Below are positions 37,065 through 45,314 of a stretch of 64,000 nt of DNA, one piece after another. The notes beneath the pieces are model-generated. The model did no database searches. It saw nothing but the letters and a program-made list of their open reading frames with translations, and had not been told where the DNA came from. How positions within the stretch are numbered: the stretch's first letter is position 1; the number at the start of each line of letters is the position of its first letter. A program made the position numbers and the translations under genes. Source of the DNA: Pseudomonas sp. AKS31 (lineage in GTDB: Bacteria > Pseudomonadota > Gammaproteobacteria > Pseudomonadales > Pseudomonadaceae); assembly GCF_023634765.1 (NCBI RefSeq), contig NZ_JAMLFX010000002.1, forward strand, positions 860,097-924,096, written 5' to 3'.

Positions 37065-38081
37065 ATGGCCCGTGGCGGCATTACCAAAGCACTGGTGCAG
37101 ATCGCGCGCACAGCGATCCTCGCCCGTGGCGAACACCCGAGCATCGATGCAGTACGCATCGAAATGGGCAACACCGGCTCGAAAACCACGATCCATCGTT
37201 ATCTGAAAGAACTGGATGACGGCGCTCAGCCCATTGAAGCCTCGGCAGAGCCTATCGATGACGAGTTGACCGCCCTCGTCTCGCGCCTCGCCCAACGCCT
37301 TAAAGAGCAGGCGCAAGAGCCTATCGAGCAGGCCCGCGAGCAGTTTGAGGAACAGCGCGAGGCACTGGAGTCGGAGCTGAAACAGACGCGTCAGACGCTG
37401 GAAAAGCTCGAACACGAGCACGATATTCAAGGCGCAGCACTGGCGCGCGAATCCGAAGCGCTGAACAACACGCGCTCGATGCTGCAGACCGAGCAGACCC
37501 GCAACGCCGGGCTGAATCAGGCACTGGCAGACTTTGAATTGCGCTTGCAGGACAAGGACGAGCAGATCCGCTCGCTGGAAGAAAAACACCTGCACGCCCG
37601 TGACGCACTTGAGCACTATCGCAACGCCACCAAGGAGCAACGCGAACAGGAACAGAGCCGTCACGAAGCGCAGGTGCAGCAGATTCAGGCCGAGCTGCGT
37701 CAGGCGCAGCAAAGTGCGCTGGTTCGTCAGGACGAAATCACGCAACTGCACCGCGACAACGAACGCCTGCTCACGGAAAACCGTGGCACCCAGCGCGAAC
37801 TGAGCCTGCTGCAAGATCAGCTCAAGCAGAGCAATCAGCGTCAAGACCAGTTGCTGGAACAAGCGACCCGCGTCGACAGCGAACGCACCCTCCTCCAGGA
37901 ACGCCTGCGTGTAGCGACACTGGAAAGCCAGACACTCAAACAGAGCGTCGAGGAGCAGACGCTGCTCAACCAGTCACTGGAAAAGGAATTGAACAAGGTT
38001 CAGGCGAGCCTGGAACAAAGCCAGCGTCTGGCAGCTACCGTTGCGGCAGCGCCAGACTCGGCCAAACCGAAAGGCGCTTAA
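37065..38081 (+). CDS. KfrA-like DNA-binding coiled-coil protein
   Basis: A 338-residue protein. The N-terminal KfrA_N-type HTH ([20 protein letters not shown], then [15 protein letters not shown]) fills residues 1-55, and from about 65 to 325 it is an almost uninterrupted coiled coil rich in Gln, Glu, Leu and Arg. KfrA proteins of plasmids bind their own promoter and form filament-like structures aiding segregation; here the gene is chromosomal. ATG at 37065 follows GTAGGAG. Its stop codon overlaps that of gor on the other strand. Confidence 0.85.
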   Translation: MARGGITKALVQIARTAILARGEHPSIDAVRIEMGNTGSKTTIHRYLKELDDGAQPIEASAEPIDDELTALVSRLAQRLKEQAQEPIEQAREQFEEQREALESELKQTRQTLEKLEHEHDIQGAALARESEALNNTRSMLQTEQTRNAGLNQALADFELRLQDKDEQIRSLEEKHLHARDALEHYRNATKEQREQEQSRHEAQVQQIQAELRQAQQSALVRQDEITQLHRDNERLLTENRGTQRELSLLQDQLKQSNQRQDQLLEQATRVDSERTLLQERLRVATLESQTLKQSVEEQTLLNQSLEKELNKVQASLEQSQRLAATVAAAPDSAKPKGA

Positions 38082-38086
38082 GCGCC
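38073..38086. other. perfect palindrome holding two opposing stop codons
   Basis: GGCGCTTAAGCGCC is a perfect 14-base palindrome. Its central TTAA provides the TAA of the kfrA-like gene (38079-38081) and of gor on the minus strand (38078-38080). Confidence 0.9.
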
Positions 38087-39436
38087 GACCGGCGTACGCA
38101 TGGTGACGAATTCTTCGGCGGCCGTCGGGTGCACCCCGATTGTGTCGTCGAAGTCACGCTTGGTCGCGCCAGCCTTCAACGCAATCGCCAGACCCTGCAC
38201 GATCTCGCCAGCGTCCGGGCCGACCATATGGCAACCGAGGACCTTGTCGGTTTTGCCGTCAACCACCAGCTTCATCAAGGTCTTTTCCTGACACTCGGTG
38301 AGCGTCAGCTTCATCGGTCGGAAACGGCTTTCGAAAATCACCACGTCGTGGCCAGCCTCGTGCGCTTCTTCTTCGGTCAAACCGACCGTGCCGATGTTCG
38401 GCAGGCTGAACACCGCCGTCGGGATCATCTTGTAATCCACCGGACGGTATTGGTCCGGCTTGAACAGACGTCGCGCCACGGCCATGCCTTCGGCCAACGC
38501 TACAGGCGTCAGCTGCACACGACCGATGACATCGCCCAGCGCGAGAATCGATGGCTCGCTGGTCTGGTACTGCTCGTCGACTTTGATGAAGCCTTTGTCG
38601 GTGAGTTGCACGTCGGTGTTTTCCAGCCCCAGATTGTCGAGCATCGGACGGCGACCGGTGGCGTAGAAAATGCAGTCCGCCTCCAGCACACGACCATCCT
38701 TGAGGGTGGCTTTCAAGCTGCCATCGGCCTGCTTGTCGATACGCGCGATGTCGGCATTGAACTGCAGATCCAGGCCACGCTTGGTCAGTTCTTCCTGCAA
38801 ATGCTTGCGCACCGAACCATCGAAGCCACGCAGGAACAGATCACCGCGATACAACAACGTCGTATTGGCGCCGAGGCCGTGGAAAATCCCGGCAAACTCG
38901 ACGGCGATGTAACCACCGCCAACCACCAGCACTCGTTTTGGCAGCTCTTTGAGGAAGAATGCCTCATTCGAGCCGATCGCATGTTCGCGCCCCGGAATCT
39001 CCGGAATCTGCGGCCAGCCGCCAGTGGCGATCAGAATGTTTTTGGCAGTGAAACGCTCGCCGCCCACTTCAACCTCATGCGGGCCAACGATCCTCGCGTG
39101 CGCTTCATGCAGGGTCACACCGCTGTTGACCAGCAGATTGCGATAGATGCCGTTGAGGCGATTGATCTCGCGATCCTTGTTTGCGATCAACGTCGCCCAA
39201 TCGAAATTCGCTTCGTCCAGGCTCCAGCCAAAACCGGACGCCTGCTCAAAGTCTTCGGCGAAATGCGCGCCGTACACCAGCAACTTTTTCGGCACACAGC
39301 CGACATTGACGCAGGTCCCGCCCAGATAGCGGCTCTCCGCCACCGCCACTTTCGCGCCAAAACCGGCCGCAAAACGCGCAGCGCGCACACCGCCGGAACC
39401 GGCACCAATCACATAAAGGTCAAAATCGTAGGCCAT
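38078..39436 (-). CDS. gor: glutathione reductase
   Basis: FAD-dependent NADPH:glutathione disulfide reductase, 452 residues. Seen are the FAD motif [19 protein letters not shown] (near 10), the redox disulfide [16 protein letters not shown] (near 40), the NADPH motif [14 protein letters not shown] (near 170) and the C-terminal His-Glu ([11 protein letters not shown]). It completes a defence cluster with gloA and ahpCF. Its 3' end overlaps the kfrA-like gene by the shared stop sequence. Confidence 0.95.
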   Translation of the reverse strand: MAYDFDLYVIGAGSGGVRAARFAAGFGAKVAVAESRYLGGTCVNVGCVPKKLLVYGAHFAEDFEQASGFGWSLDEANFDWATLIANKDREINRLNGIYRNLLVNSGVTLHEAHARIVGPHEVEVGGERFTAKNILIATGGWPQIPEIPGREHAIGSNEAFFLKELPKRVLVVGGGYIAVEFAGIFHGLGANTTLLYRGDLFLRGFDGSVRKHLQEELTKRGLDLQFNADIARIDKQADGSLKATLKDGRVLEADCIFYATGRRPMLDNLGLENTDVQLTDKGFIKVDEQYQTSEPSILALGDVIGRVQLTPVALAEGMAVARRLFKPDQYRPVDYKMIPTAVFSLPNIGTVGLTEEEAHEAGHDVVIFESRFRPMKLTLTECQEKTLMKLVVDGKTDKVLGCHMVGPDAGEIVQGLAIALKAGATKRDFDDTIGVHPTAAEEFVTMRTPVGA

Positions 39437-39516
39437 TTCTATCTCCTCGGCAGGGGATCAGCATACCTGCAGCCACCCATTGGGCAAGCACTGCCAATCA
39501 TATGGGGGCGCAAAAT

Positions 39517-39545
39517 GAAAAAACCCGCCGAAGCGGGTTTTTCTT
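39517..39545 (-). terminator. terminator downstream of galU
   Basis: AAAAACCCGC and GCGGGTTTTT form the stem; T runs on both strands. On the minus strand it ends the galU transcript before gor. Confidence 0.85.
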
Positions 39546-39564
39546 ACAAACCAATCAAGCGCTA

Positions 39565-40404
39565 TTAATAAGCCTTGCCAGTCTTGTAGAAGTTCTCGAA
39601 GCAGAAGTTGGTTGCTTCGATGTAGCCTTCAGCGCCACCGCAGTCGAAACGCTTGCCTTTGAACTTGTAGGCCATGACGCAGCCGTTCTGGGCTTGTTTC
39701 ATCAGGGCGTCGGTGATCTGGATTTCGCCGCCCTTGCCTGGCTCGGTCTGCTCGATCAGGTCGAAGATGTCCGGGGTCAGGATGTAACGGCCGATGATCG
39801 CCAGGTTCGAAGGCGCGTCTTCCGGCTTTGGCTTCTCAACCATGCTGTGAACGCGGTAGATGTCGTCGCGGATCATCTCACCGGCGATAACGCCGTACTT
39901 GCTGGTTTCCTGCGGATCGACTTCCTGGATGGCGATGATCGAGCAGCGGAACTGCTTGTACAGCTTGACCATCTGGGTCAGTACGCCGTCACCTTCGAGG
40001 TTGACGCACAGGTCGTCCGCCAGTACCACGGCGAACGGTTCGTCACCGATCAGCGGGCGACCGGTCAGGATCGCGTGGCCCAAACCTTTCATTTCGGTCT
40101 GACGGGTGTAGGAGAACGAGCACTCGTCGAGCAGTTTGCGGATACCGACAAGGTATTTCTCTTTGTCGGTGCCTTTGATCTGGTTTTCCAGCTCGTAGCT
40201 GATGTCGAAGTGGTCTTCCAGAGCACGCTTGCCACGACCGGTGACGATGGAGATTTCCGTCAGGCCAGCGTCCAGAGCTTCTTCAACGCCGTACTGGATC
40301 AGTGGCTTGTTTACCACCGGCAGCATTTCTTTGGGCATGGCTTTAGTCGCTGGCAGGAAGCGAGTACCGTAACCGGCTGCTGGGAACAAGCATTTCTTGA
40401 TCAT
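39565..40404 (-). CDS. galU: UTP-glucose-1-phosphate uridylyltransferase
   Basis: Makes UDP-glucose for surface polysaccharides and trehalose. Its 279 residues have the nucleotidyltransferase start FPAAGYGTRFLPATKAMPKEMLPVVNKPLIQY, the block VVLADDLC and the uridine-site region RFDCGGAEGY. Length is normal. It is monocistronic, closed by the terminator at 39517. Confidence 0.96.
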   Translation of the reverse strand: MIKKCLFPAAGYGTRFLPATKAMPKEMLPVVNKPLIQYGVEEALDAGLTEISIVTGRGKRALEDHFDISYELENQIKGTDKEKYLVGIRKLLDECSFSYTRQTEMKGLGHAILTGRPLIGDEPFAVVLADDLCVNLEGDGVLTQMVKLYKQFRCSIIAIQEVDPQETSKYGVIAGEMIRDDIYRVHSMVEKPKPEDAPSNLAIIGRYILTPDIFDLIEQTEPGKGGEIQITDALMKQAQNGCVMAYKFKGKRFDCGGAEGYIEATNFCFENFYKTGKAY

Positions 40405-40662
40405 ATAAGTCCTTGAAAGGGCTGTGTGTACGAGTTTCGGCGCAGTCTAATCAGGCGGCGTGCACCTTACAATGCCCCGCACTGGCTAACCGATGCCAAC
40501 ATAGAGAAATATTCTCGCCGATAGTTCCATCGACATCCTGGCGCAGCCAGATCAGCGTAGCTCAAAGCGGCCGACAAACTGAATCACCATACGCTCATCG
40601 CCCCCCAATGCGAGCATTTGCCGGTATCATGGCGCCTTTGAACCAGCGAACGAGACAGATAG

Positions 40663-40848
40663 ATGGCCGCGGTAAAAATCGTCAACGGGTATGTGATCGA
40701 CAAGAAAGATGGCAAGTGGACGCTGACCACCACCAACGGCGAGCACATCGCCGGGCCTTTCGACAGCGAGCAAATGGCGACCGATGTAGCCGCAGTGTTT
40801 ACTGACACTCCAGCATCAGCCAAACGCCGTGGCAAAGATCAGGACTGA
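40663..40848 (+). CDS. small conserved-type hypothetical protein
   Basis: A 61-residue soluble protein (MAAVKIVNGYVIDKKDGKWT) with no motif I can name. Codon use is normal for the genome and a terminator follows at 40870, which supports a real gene. The 258-base gap before it (40405-40662) shows nothing else. Confidence 0.7.
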   Translation: MAAVKIVNGYVIDKKDGKWTLTTTNGEHIAGPFDSEQMATDVAAVFTDTPASAKRRGKDQD

Positions 40849-40869
40849 TCTTGCGCGTTACGCCTCCCG

Positions 40870-40895
40870 GCCCTGCTCTCAAGCAGGGCTTTTTT
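40870..40895 (+). terminator. terminator after the 61-residue gene
   Basis: GCCCTGCT and AGCAGGGC around CTCA, followed by six Ts. Confidence 0.9.
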
Positions 40896-40986
40896 GTGCC
40901 CACCTACAAACAAGTGGCCAAACGCTATAACCTTTTCACACCGGCGCTGTCAGAGCGTCTAGTCCCCCTCGCTGAAGACCACAAAC

Positions 40987-41274
40987 ATGAATCTGAAAAA
41001 ATGGCTGCCCCTGATTGCGGTATTGGCACTGGCCGGCTGCGCAACTTCTCAACCCACATACCTGAACAACGGTGAACAGGGGCTGTCGATCGATTGCTCC
41101 GGCGAAGCCAATTCCTGGGCGACCTGCTATGAAAAAGCCGATGCGTCCTGCGCGGGCACCGGTTATCGCATCGTTGGCACGGACGGCACGCCTCAGTCCA
41201 AGGAAAGCGACAAAACCCTGGGCGTCGATGTCGGCAACTACAAGAACCGCAGCGTTGTCGTGGTCTGCAAATAG
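40987..41274 (+). CDS. small lipoprotein
   Basis: A 95-residue protein with a lipoprotein signal and lipobox (LALAGCATS; cysteine near residue 18). Four further cysteines (CSGEANSWATCYEKADASC, and the last one before the C-terminal Lys) suggest disulfides in the periplasm. No family recognised with certainty. Confidence 0.8.
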   Translation: MNLKKWLPLIAVLALAGCATSQPTYLNNGEQGLSIDCSGEANSWATCYEKADASCAGTGYRIVGTDGTPQSKESDKTLGVDVGNYKNRSVVVVCK

Positions 41275-41277
41275 GGC

Positions 41278-41508
41278 TTACATGTGAATTTCGGCGAATT
41301 TGATGCCGAGTCCACGGACGACATCGATCAGATCGTCGAGACGGTTGAAGGATTCGACCTCGTCGTTATCGTCGACCAGAAAGTAGCTGCGACCGGCGCT
41401 CTTCTTGAAAAACACAATCCACTCACCCGGATTCGCCGGGTTCTGGATGACATGGGTGGCAGAGATCAGGCCCTCTGCATGGCGCTCCCGTACTTGCTCT
41501 CGCTTCAT
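41278..41508 (-). CDS. small hypothetical protein
   Basis: A 76-residue soluble protein (MKREQVRERHAEGLISATHV) with the pattern PGEWIVFFKKSAGRSYFLVDDNDEV. The start at 41508 has GGAG upstream; the longer frame to 41595 runs over the neighbouring gene. Function unknown. It ends 3 bases from the convergent lipoprotein gene. Confidence 0.72.
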   Translation of the reverse strand: MKREQVRERHAEGLISATHVIQNPANPGEWIVFFKKSAGRSYFLVDDNDEVESFNRLDDLIDVVRGLGIKFAEIHM

Positions 41509-41579
41509 CGCGACTCCAGAAATGAAAATGCCGTCACAGCATGACTGCGACGGCATCGGTGCTGATGACCAGTAGTCTA

Positions 41580-41936
41580 TCAGCCGGAAATGCACGCATT
41601 GGCGGCCTTTTGCACATCACGTGGACGCACCGGCACATTAGACATGCGCTCATGCAGCTTGATGCTGCTGCCGCCGGAGCGATCTTCGATATCAAATACC
41701 GCTGCCGCGCCAGTGGACAATTTCCCCGGCACGATGACCCGAACCCCATCCTTGTGCGGCTGCATTTGCAGTGCGCCACGGCTGTTTGCCAGCTTCTCGG
41801 CCAGGCATTGGGCATATTCATGGGGTTTCTTGCCGGAGATCACGCTCATGGTCGGCAACGTTTCATTGATTTCGGAAACACTCGCACAACCACCTACAGC
41901 CAGAATCAACGGCAGACACACCACACCCCACTTCAT
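41580..41936 (-). CDS. small lipoprotein
   Basis: A 118-residue lipoprotein with lipobox AVGGCASV (cysteine near residue 17), followed by a domain with two more cysteines (YAQCLAEKLA and AANACISG) that may pair. It follows, in transcription order, nothing closely linked. Function unknown. Confidence 0.78.
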   Translation of the reverse strand: MKWGVVCLPLILAVGGCASVSEINETLPTMSVISGKKPHEYAQCLAEKLANSRGALQMQPHKDGVRVIVPGKLSTGAAAVFDIEDRSGGSSIKLHERMSNVPVRPRDVQKAANACISG

Positions 41937-42146
41937 ATAAAACCTCCGTTAAAGACCGTCCGACAGCACAAATGCCGTTTTTCTCCGGGGCCTTCTGCAT
42001 TTAACCCGCATCCGTTTGCGAATATCTGTTCAAAATTGTCAAACCAACGCCCGACGGCCAGATAATAACCCGTGCGGGCTGATAAACTGCGCCAATCGAC
42101 AAGCTATCGTTTTGATTTTGTAGAAAAAGCCCTTCTGGAGGCGCCC

Positions 42147-42449
42147 ATGAAATTCATTCACCAGCGCGAACACCTCAACGAAGACGACATCGTCGTCATT
42201 CAATGCTCGCAAATGTGCAACATCCGTCTGATGAACGACGCCAACTTCCGCAGCTTCAAGAATGGCGGCCGTCACACTTACCACGGCGGCGCCTTCGACA
42301 CCTTCCCGGCCCGTATCACCGCACCAAGCACCGGTTTCTGGAACATCACCATCGACACCGTCAACCGCCGCGCGATCAGCGTGACCCGCAAGCCGACGCT
42401 GACTCACTCGATCAAGATCATCCGTCGCTCCAGCAGCAAACTCAGCTGA
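42147..42449 (+). CDS. DUF1883-type small protein
   Basis: A 100-residue protein matching, by recall, the DUF1883 family (MKFIHQREHLNEDDIVVIQCSQMCNIRLMND truncated here to its opening). The family has a compact beta-rich fold, and a link to TIR-type signalling has been suggested elsewhere. The start at 42147 follows TGGAGG. The next small gene begins 28 bases on, so they may be cotranscribed. Confidence 0.78.
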   Translation: MKFIHQREHLNEDDIVVIQCSQMCNIRLMNDANFRSFKNGGRHTYHGGAFDTFPARITAPSTGFWNITIDTVNRRAISVTRKPTLTHSIKIIRRSSSKLS

Positions 42450-42477
42450 GACACGCCGCTCAACCAGAAAGGAATGC

Positions 42478-42651
42478 ATGACCGTGGCCCAAACAACCAA
42501 ATACGTCATCAAGTACAAACTCAACGGTGAACGCCGCTTCGAGTTCGCGCAGCTGGAAAACGGCACCGAAGAAGAAGCCAAGGCTGAACTGGACAAGCTT
42601 CATGGCCAGGACGAAAAGATCAGCGAAATCGCCGTCAGCAAAGCGCTTTAA
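42478..42651 (+). CDS. 57-residue hypothetical protein
   Basis: A short ORF (MTVAQTTKYVIKYKLNGERR, ending AVSKAL) with AGAAAGGA seven bases upstream and strong third-position GC preference. It is rich in Lys and Glu and contains no Cys. I do not recognise the family. It lies just before the first predicted Ada box and ends 12 bases from it. Confidence 0.7.
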   Translation: MTVAQTTKYVIKYKLNGERRFEFAQLENGTEEEAKAELDKLHGQDEKISEIAVSKAL

Positions 42652-42662
42652 GCAACGACAAG

Positions 42663-42675
42663 GATTTGACCGCAA
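42663..42675 (+). promoter_or_regulatory. Ada-box-like site upstream of the 2OG oxygenase-alkB operon
   Basis: GAT-TTGACC-GCAA resembles the E. coli Ada site AAT-N6-GCAA with one change. The internal TTGACC could serve as a -35 box. The sequence TTTGACCGCAAG, three variable bases, then CGGAGTGTT recurs before ada. Confidence 0.6.
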
Positions 42676-42743
42676 GCGACGGAGTGTTCCGTCGCCAGGC
42701 CTGACCCAGACTGGCTGCCTCGACCGTGAGTCAAGGAGTCAGC

Positions 42744-43454
42744 ATGTCGATGTCACCCTCGCGTCTGGAGTCGCTCGAGTGGGCAAGCCTTGTCCAGCAA
42801 CTGGATCTGGACGGCTTCGCGATCATCCGTTCGCTGTTGCTGGCCGACACCTGCGATCACCTGAGTGCACTGTATCCGCAGACCGAACCGTTTCGATCGC
42901 AGGTCATCATGGCCCGTCACGGCTTCGGTCGCGGTGAATACAAATATTTCCGCTACCCCCTGCCAACTCCGGTAGAACGCCTTCGCTGCGCGCTGTATCC
43001 GCGCCTGGCCCCCTTGGCCAATCGCTGGTATGAACGCATGAACCTGCCCGAACGTTTTCCGCCGACCCACGCCGAATTTCTTCAGCGCTGCCATGCTGCA
43101 GGCCAGATACGCCCTACCCCTCTGCTGTTGCAATACGGCCCGCAGGACTACAACTGTCTGCATCAGGACCTGTATGGCGAATCGGTTTTTCCGCTGCAAG
43201 TGGCGATTCTTCTGTCAGAACCCGGGCAAGACTTCAGCGGTGGAGAGTTCGTTCTCACCGAGCAGCGCCCGCGCATGCAATCTCGCCCGCACGTGCTCGA
43301 TCTGACGAAAGGTGATGCGGTGATCTTTGCTGTGAACCAGCGCCCTGTCAAAGGCGTGCGCGGTGATTATCGGGTGACTCTGCGTCATGGCGTCAGTCGC
43401 CTGCACAGTGGAAAAAGGCATACCCTAGGCATCATCTTTCACGACGCTACCTGA
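42744..43454 (+). CDS. 2OG-Fe(II) dioxygenase (prolyl-hydroxylase-like)
   Basis: A 236-residue non-haem iron oxygenase. The iron triad is H140 and D142 (NCLHQDLYG) and H215 (RHGVSRL); R225 ten residues on would bind 2-oxoglutarate. It is a different subfamily from AlkB, closer to prolyl hydroxylases. ATG at 42744 has AAGGAG upstream; an in-frame GTG at 42726 lacks one. alkB begins 5 bases after its stop, so the two are co-translated. Placement in an alkylation-repair operon suggests a DNA, RNA or protein demethylation role, unproven. Confidence 0.85.
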   Translation: MSMSPSRLESLEWASLVQQLDLDGFAIIRSLLLADTCDHLSALYPQTEPFRSQVIMARHGFGRGEYKYFRYPLPTPVERLRCALYPRLAPLANRWYERMNLPERFPPTHAEFLQRCHAAGQIRPTPLLLQYGPQDYNCLHQDLYGESVFPLQVAILLSEPGQDFSGGEFVLTEQRPRMQSRPHVLDLTKGDAVIFAVNQRPVKGVRGDYRVTLRHGVSRLHSGKRHTLGIIFHDAT

Positions 43455-43459
43455 CCACC

Positions 43460-44125
43460 ATGCAACCGAATACTTTCGATCTGTTCGCCGATCATGAACC
43501 CGAACAACGCCCGCGCGCCGAGCAGATTGGCGAGCAGTCCTGGGTGCTGCATGGCTTTGCCCTGCCGCTGATCGAGCAGATTCTTCCGGCGCTGGATGCA
43601 ATTCTTGCCGCCGCCCCCTTGCGCCACATGGTCACGCCGGGTGGTTTCAGCATGTCGGTGGGCACCAGCAGTTGTGGTGAGTGGGGCTGGATCACTGATC
43701 GCAGCGGCTATCGTTATTCGGGTGTCGACCCGCTCAACGGTCTGCCTTGGCCGCAGATGCCGAATTCGTTCGCTGCTCTGGCGCATTCGGCAGCCGAGCG
43801 GGCAGGTTTTTCTGGCTTCAACGCAGATTCCTGCCTGATCAATCGCTATGTCCCCGGCGCTAAAATGTCTTTGCATCAGGATAAAGACGAAAAGGACTAC
43901 GCCCCGCCGATCGTTTCCTTGTCACTCGGATTGCCGGCCATATTCCTGTTCGGTGGTTTTGCGCGCAGCGACAAGACCCGGCGAATCCCGCTGCTGCACG
44001 GTGACATGGTGGTCTGGGGCGGCGTTGACCGATTGCGCTACCACGGCGTATTGCCAATCAAGCAAGGTCAGCATCCGCGCTTGGGTCAACAGCGGATCAA
44101 TCTGACGTTTCGGGTTGCTCGCTGA
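43460..44125 (+). CDS. alkB: AlkB, DNA oxidative demethylase
   Basis: Fe(II)/2-oxoglutarate enzyme that removes N1-methyladenine and N3-methylcytosine lesions. At 221 residues it carries H139 and D141 (MSLHQDKDE), H195 (RLRYHGVLP) and the 2OG-binding arginines R212 and R218 (RINLTFR). The nucleotide-lid region WGWITDRSGYRYSGVDP is present. It sits between a second 2OG oxygenase and ada. Confidence 0.95.
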   Translation: MQPNTFDLFADHEPEQRPRAEQIGEQSWVLHGFALPLIEQILPALDAILAAAPLRHMVTPGGFSMSVGTSSCGEWGWITDRSGYRYSGVDPLNGLPWPQMPNSFAALAHSAAERAGFSGFNADSCLINRYVPGAKMSLHQDKDEKDYAPPIVSLSLGLPAIFLFGGFARSDKTRRIPLLHGDMVVWGGVDRLRYHGVLPIKQGQHPRLGQQRINLTFRVAR

Positions 44126-44133
44126 ACCCGAAA

Positions 44134-44146
44134 AATTTGACCGCAA
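44134..44146 (+). promoter_or_regulatory. Ada-box-like site upstream of ada
   Basis: AAT-TTGACC-GCAA fits AAT-N6-GCAA exactly, and its TTGACC may double as a -35 element. A good -10 box at the usual spacing is missing, as expected for an activator-dependent promoter. It lies 67 bases before the ada ATG. Confidence 0.65.
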
Positions 44147-44212
44147 GGCCCGGAGTGTTGAGCCAGGCGAGGCTGGTTAACCTGAATCAAACAGGTCAAC
44201 GGATTACTCATC

Positions 44213-45280
44213 ATGAAGACGCTTTCGACCCCGCTTGATACCGCAAACGATCCACGCTGGGCCGCTGTGGTTGCGCGAGATTCCCGCGCGGACGGGCAGT
44301 TTGTCTATGCAGTGAAAACCACCGGTATCTACTGCCGCCCAAGCAGCCTTTCACGTTTGCCGAAACCGCAGAACGTCGAGTTTTTCGATACCGCCGAACA
44401 GGCCGAAGCCGCCGGCTATCGGCCGAGCAAGCGCGCCAGCAAGGATCAGAGTGATGTGGCCGTGCAGCATGCCGCGACCGTCGCCATTGCCTGCCGCCAT
44501 ATCGAATCTGCCGAAACATTGCCGGCGCTCAACGAACTGGCGCAAACCGCTGGCCTGAGTCCGTTTCATTTTCATCGTGTGTTCAAAGCCGCGACAGGGT
44601 TGACGCCCAGGGGCTACGCAGCGGCCCATCGCTCGCGCAAAGTCCGTGAGCGCTTGGCAGACGGCGGTTCGGTGACGGATGCGCTGTACGACGCAGGCTT
44701 CAATTCCAACAGCCGTTTTTATGAATCAGCAGATCACGTGCTGGGGATGAAACCCGGCGACTATCGCGCTGCCGGAAAGAACAACGACATCCGATTCGCC
44801 GTTGGCCAATGCTCGCTGGGAGCAATTCTGGTGGCGCAAAGTGAGCGAGGGGTGTGCGCGATTCTGCTAGGTGACGATCCGCATCAACTGGTGTGCGATC
44901 TGCAGGATCAGTTTCGCCAAGCCAACCTGATCGGTGCCGATGCCGGCTTCGAGCAACTGATCGCCAGGGTCGTGGGATTTATCGAAGCCCCGGCGCTCGG
45001 TCTGGACCTGCCGCTGGACGTTCGCGGCACGGCGTTTCAGGAACGGGTGTGGCAGGCGCTGCGGGGAATCCCGGCGGGGCAGACGGCGAGTTACGCCGAA
45101 ATTGCCCAGCGCATCGGCGCACCGACGTCCATGCGCGCGGTGGCCCAGGCGTGCGGAGCCAACCGTCTGGCGGTGGCGATCCCTTGCCACCGCGTAGTGC
45201 GCAGCGATGGCAATCTTTCCGGCTATCGCTGGGGCGTCGAACGCAAGCGTCTGTTGCTTGAGCGCGAGACGCCGGTTTGA
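44213..45280 (+). CDS. ada: Ada-type methyltransferase/AraC activator with a degenerate zinc site
   Basis: A 355-residue three-part protein: N-terminal methylphosphotriester domain (1-80), AraC HTH (about 85-185, LAQTAGLSPFHFHRVFKAATG) and C-terminal O6-alkylguanine methyltransferase (200-352) with the acceptor C325 in IPCHRVVRSDG. In E. coli Ada zinc is held by C38, C42, C69 and C72. Here only the first remains (C41 in GIYCRPSS); the others are S45, S72 and A75 (RPSKRAS). The DNA reads AGC, AGC and GCC at those positions in an intact frame. The guanine-repair half looks functional; sensing by the N-domain should be altered or lost. Confidence 0.92.
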   Translation: MKTLSTPLDTANDPRWAAVVARDSRADGQFVYAVKTTGIYCRPSSLSRLPKPQNVEFFDTAEQAEAAGYRPSKRASKDQSDVAVQHAATVAIACRHIESAETLPALNELAQTAGLSPFHFHRVFKAATGLTPRGYAAAHRSRKVRERLADGGSVTDALYDAGFNSNSRFYESADHVLGMKPGDYRAAGKNNDIRFAVGQCSLGAILVAQSERGVCAILLGDDPHQLVCDLQDQFRQANLIGADAGFEQLIARVVGFIEAPALGLDLPLDVRGTAFQERVWQALRGIPAGQTASYAEIAQRIGAPTSMRAVAQACGANRLAVAIPCHRVVRSDGNLSGYRWGVERKRLLLERETPV

Positions 45281-45314
45281 AGGATGAGTAGATGCTAGTC
45301 AGCGCGAAAACCGG

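Noticed and set aside
36888..37862. N-terminal extension of the integrase frame
   Set aside because: It is the antisense of the KfrA-like coiled-coil gene; the integrase N-terminus at 36887 matches the core-binding domain.
44213..44460. Frameshift explaining the missing Ada cysteines
   Set aside because: The frame is continuous, flanking residues align well, and the three codons are clean Ser/Ser/Ala substitutions.
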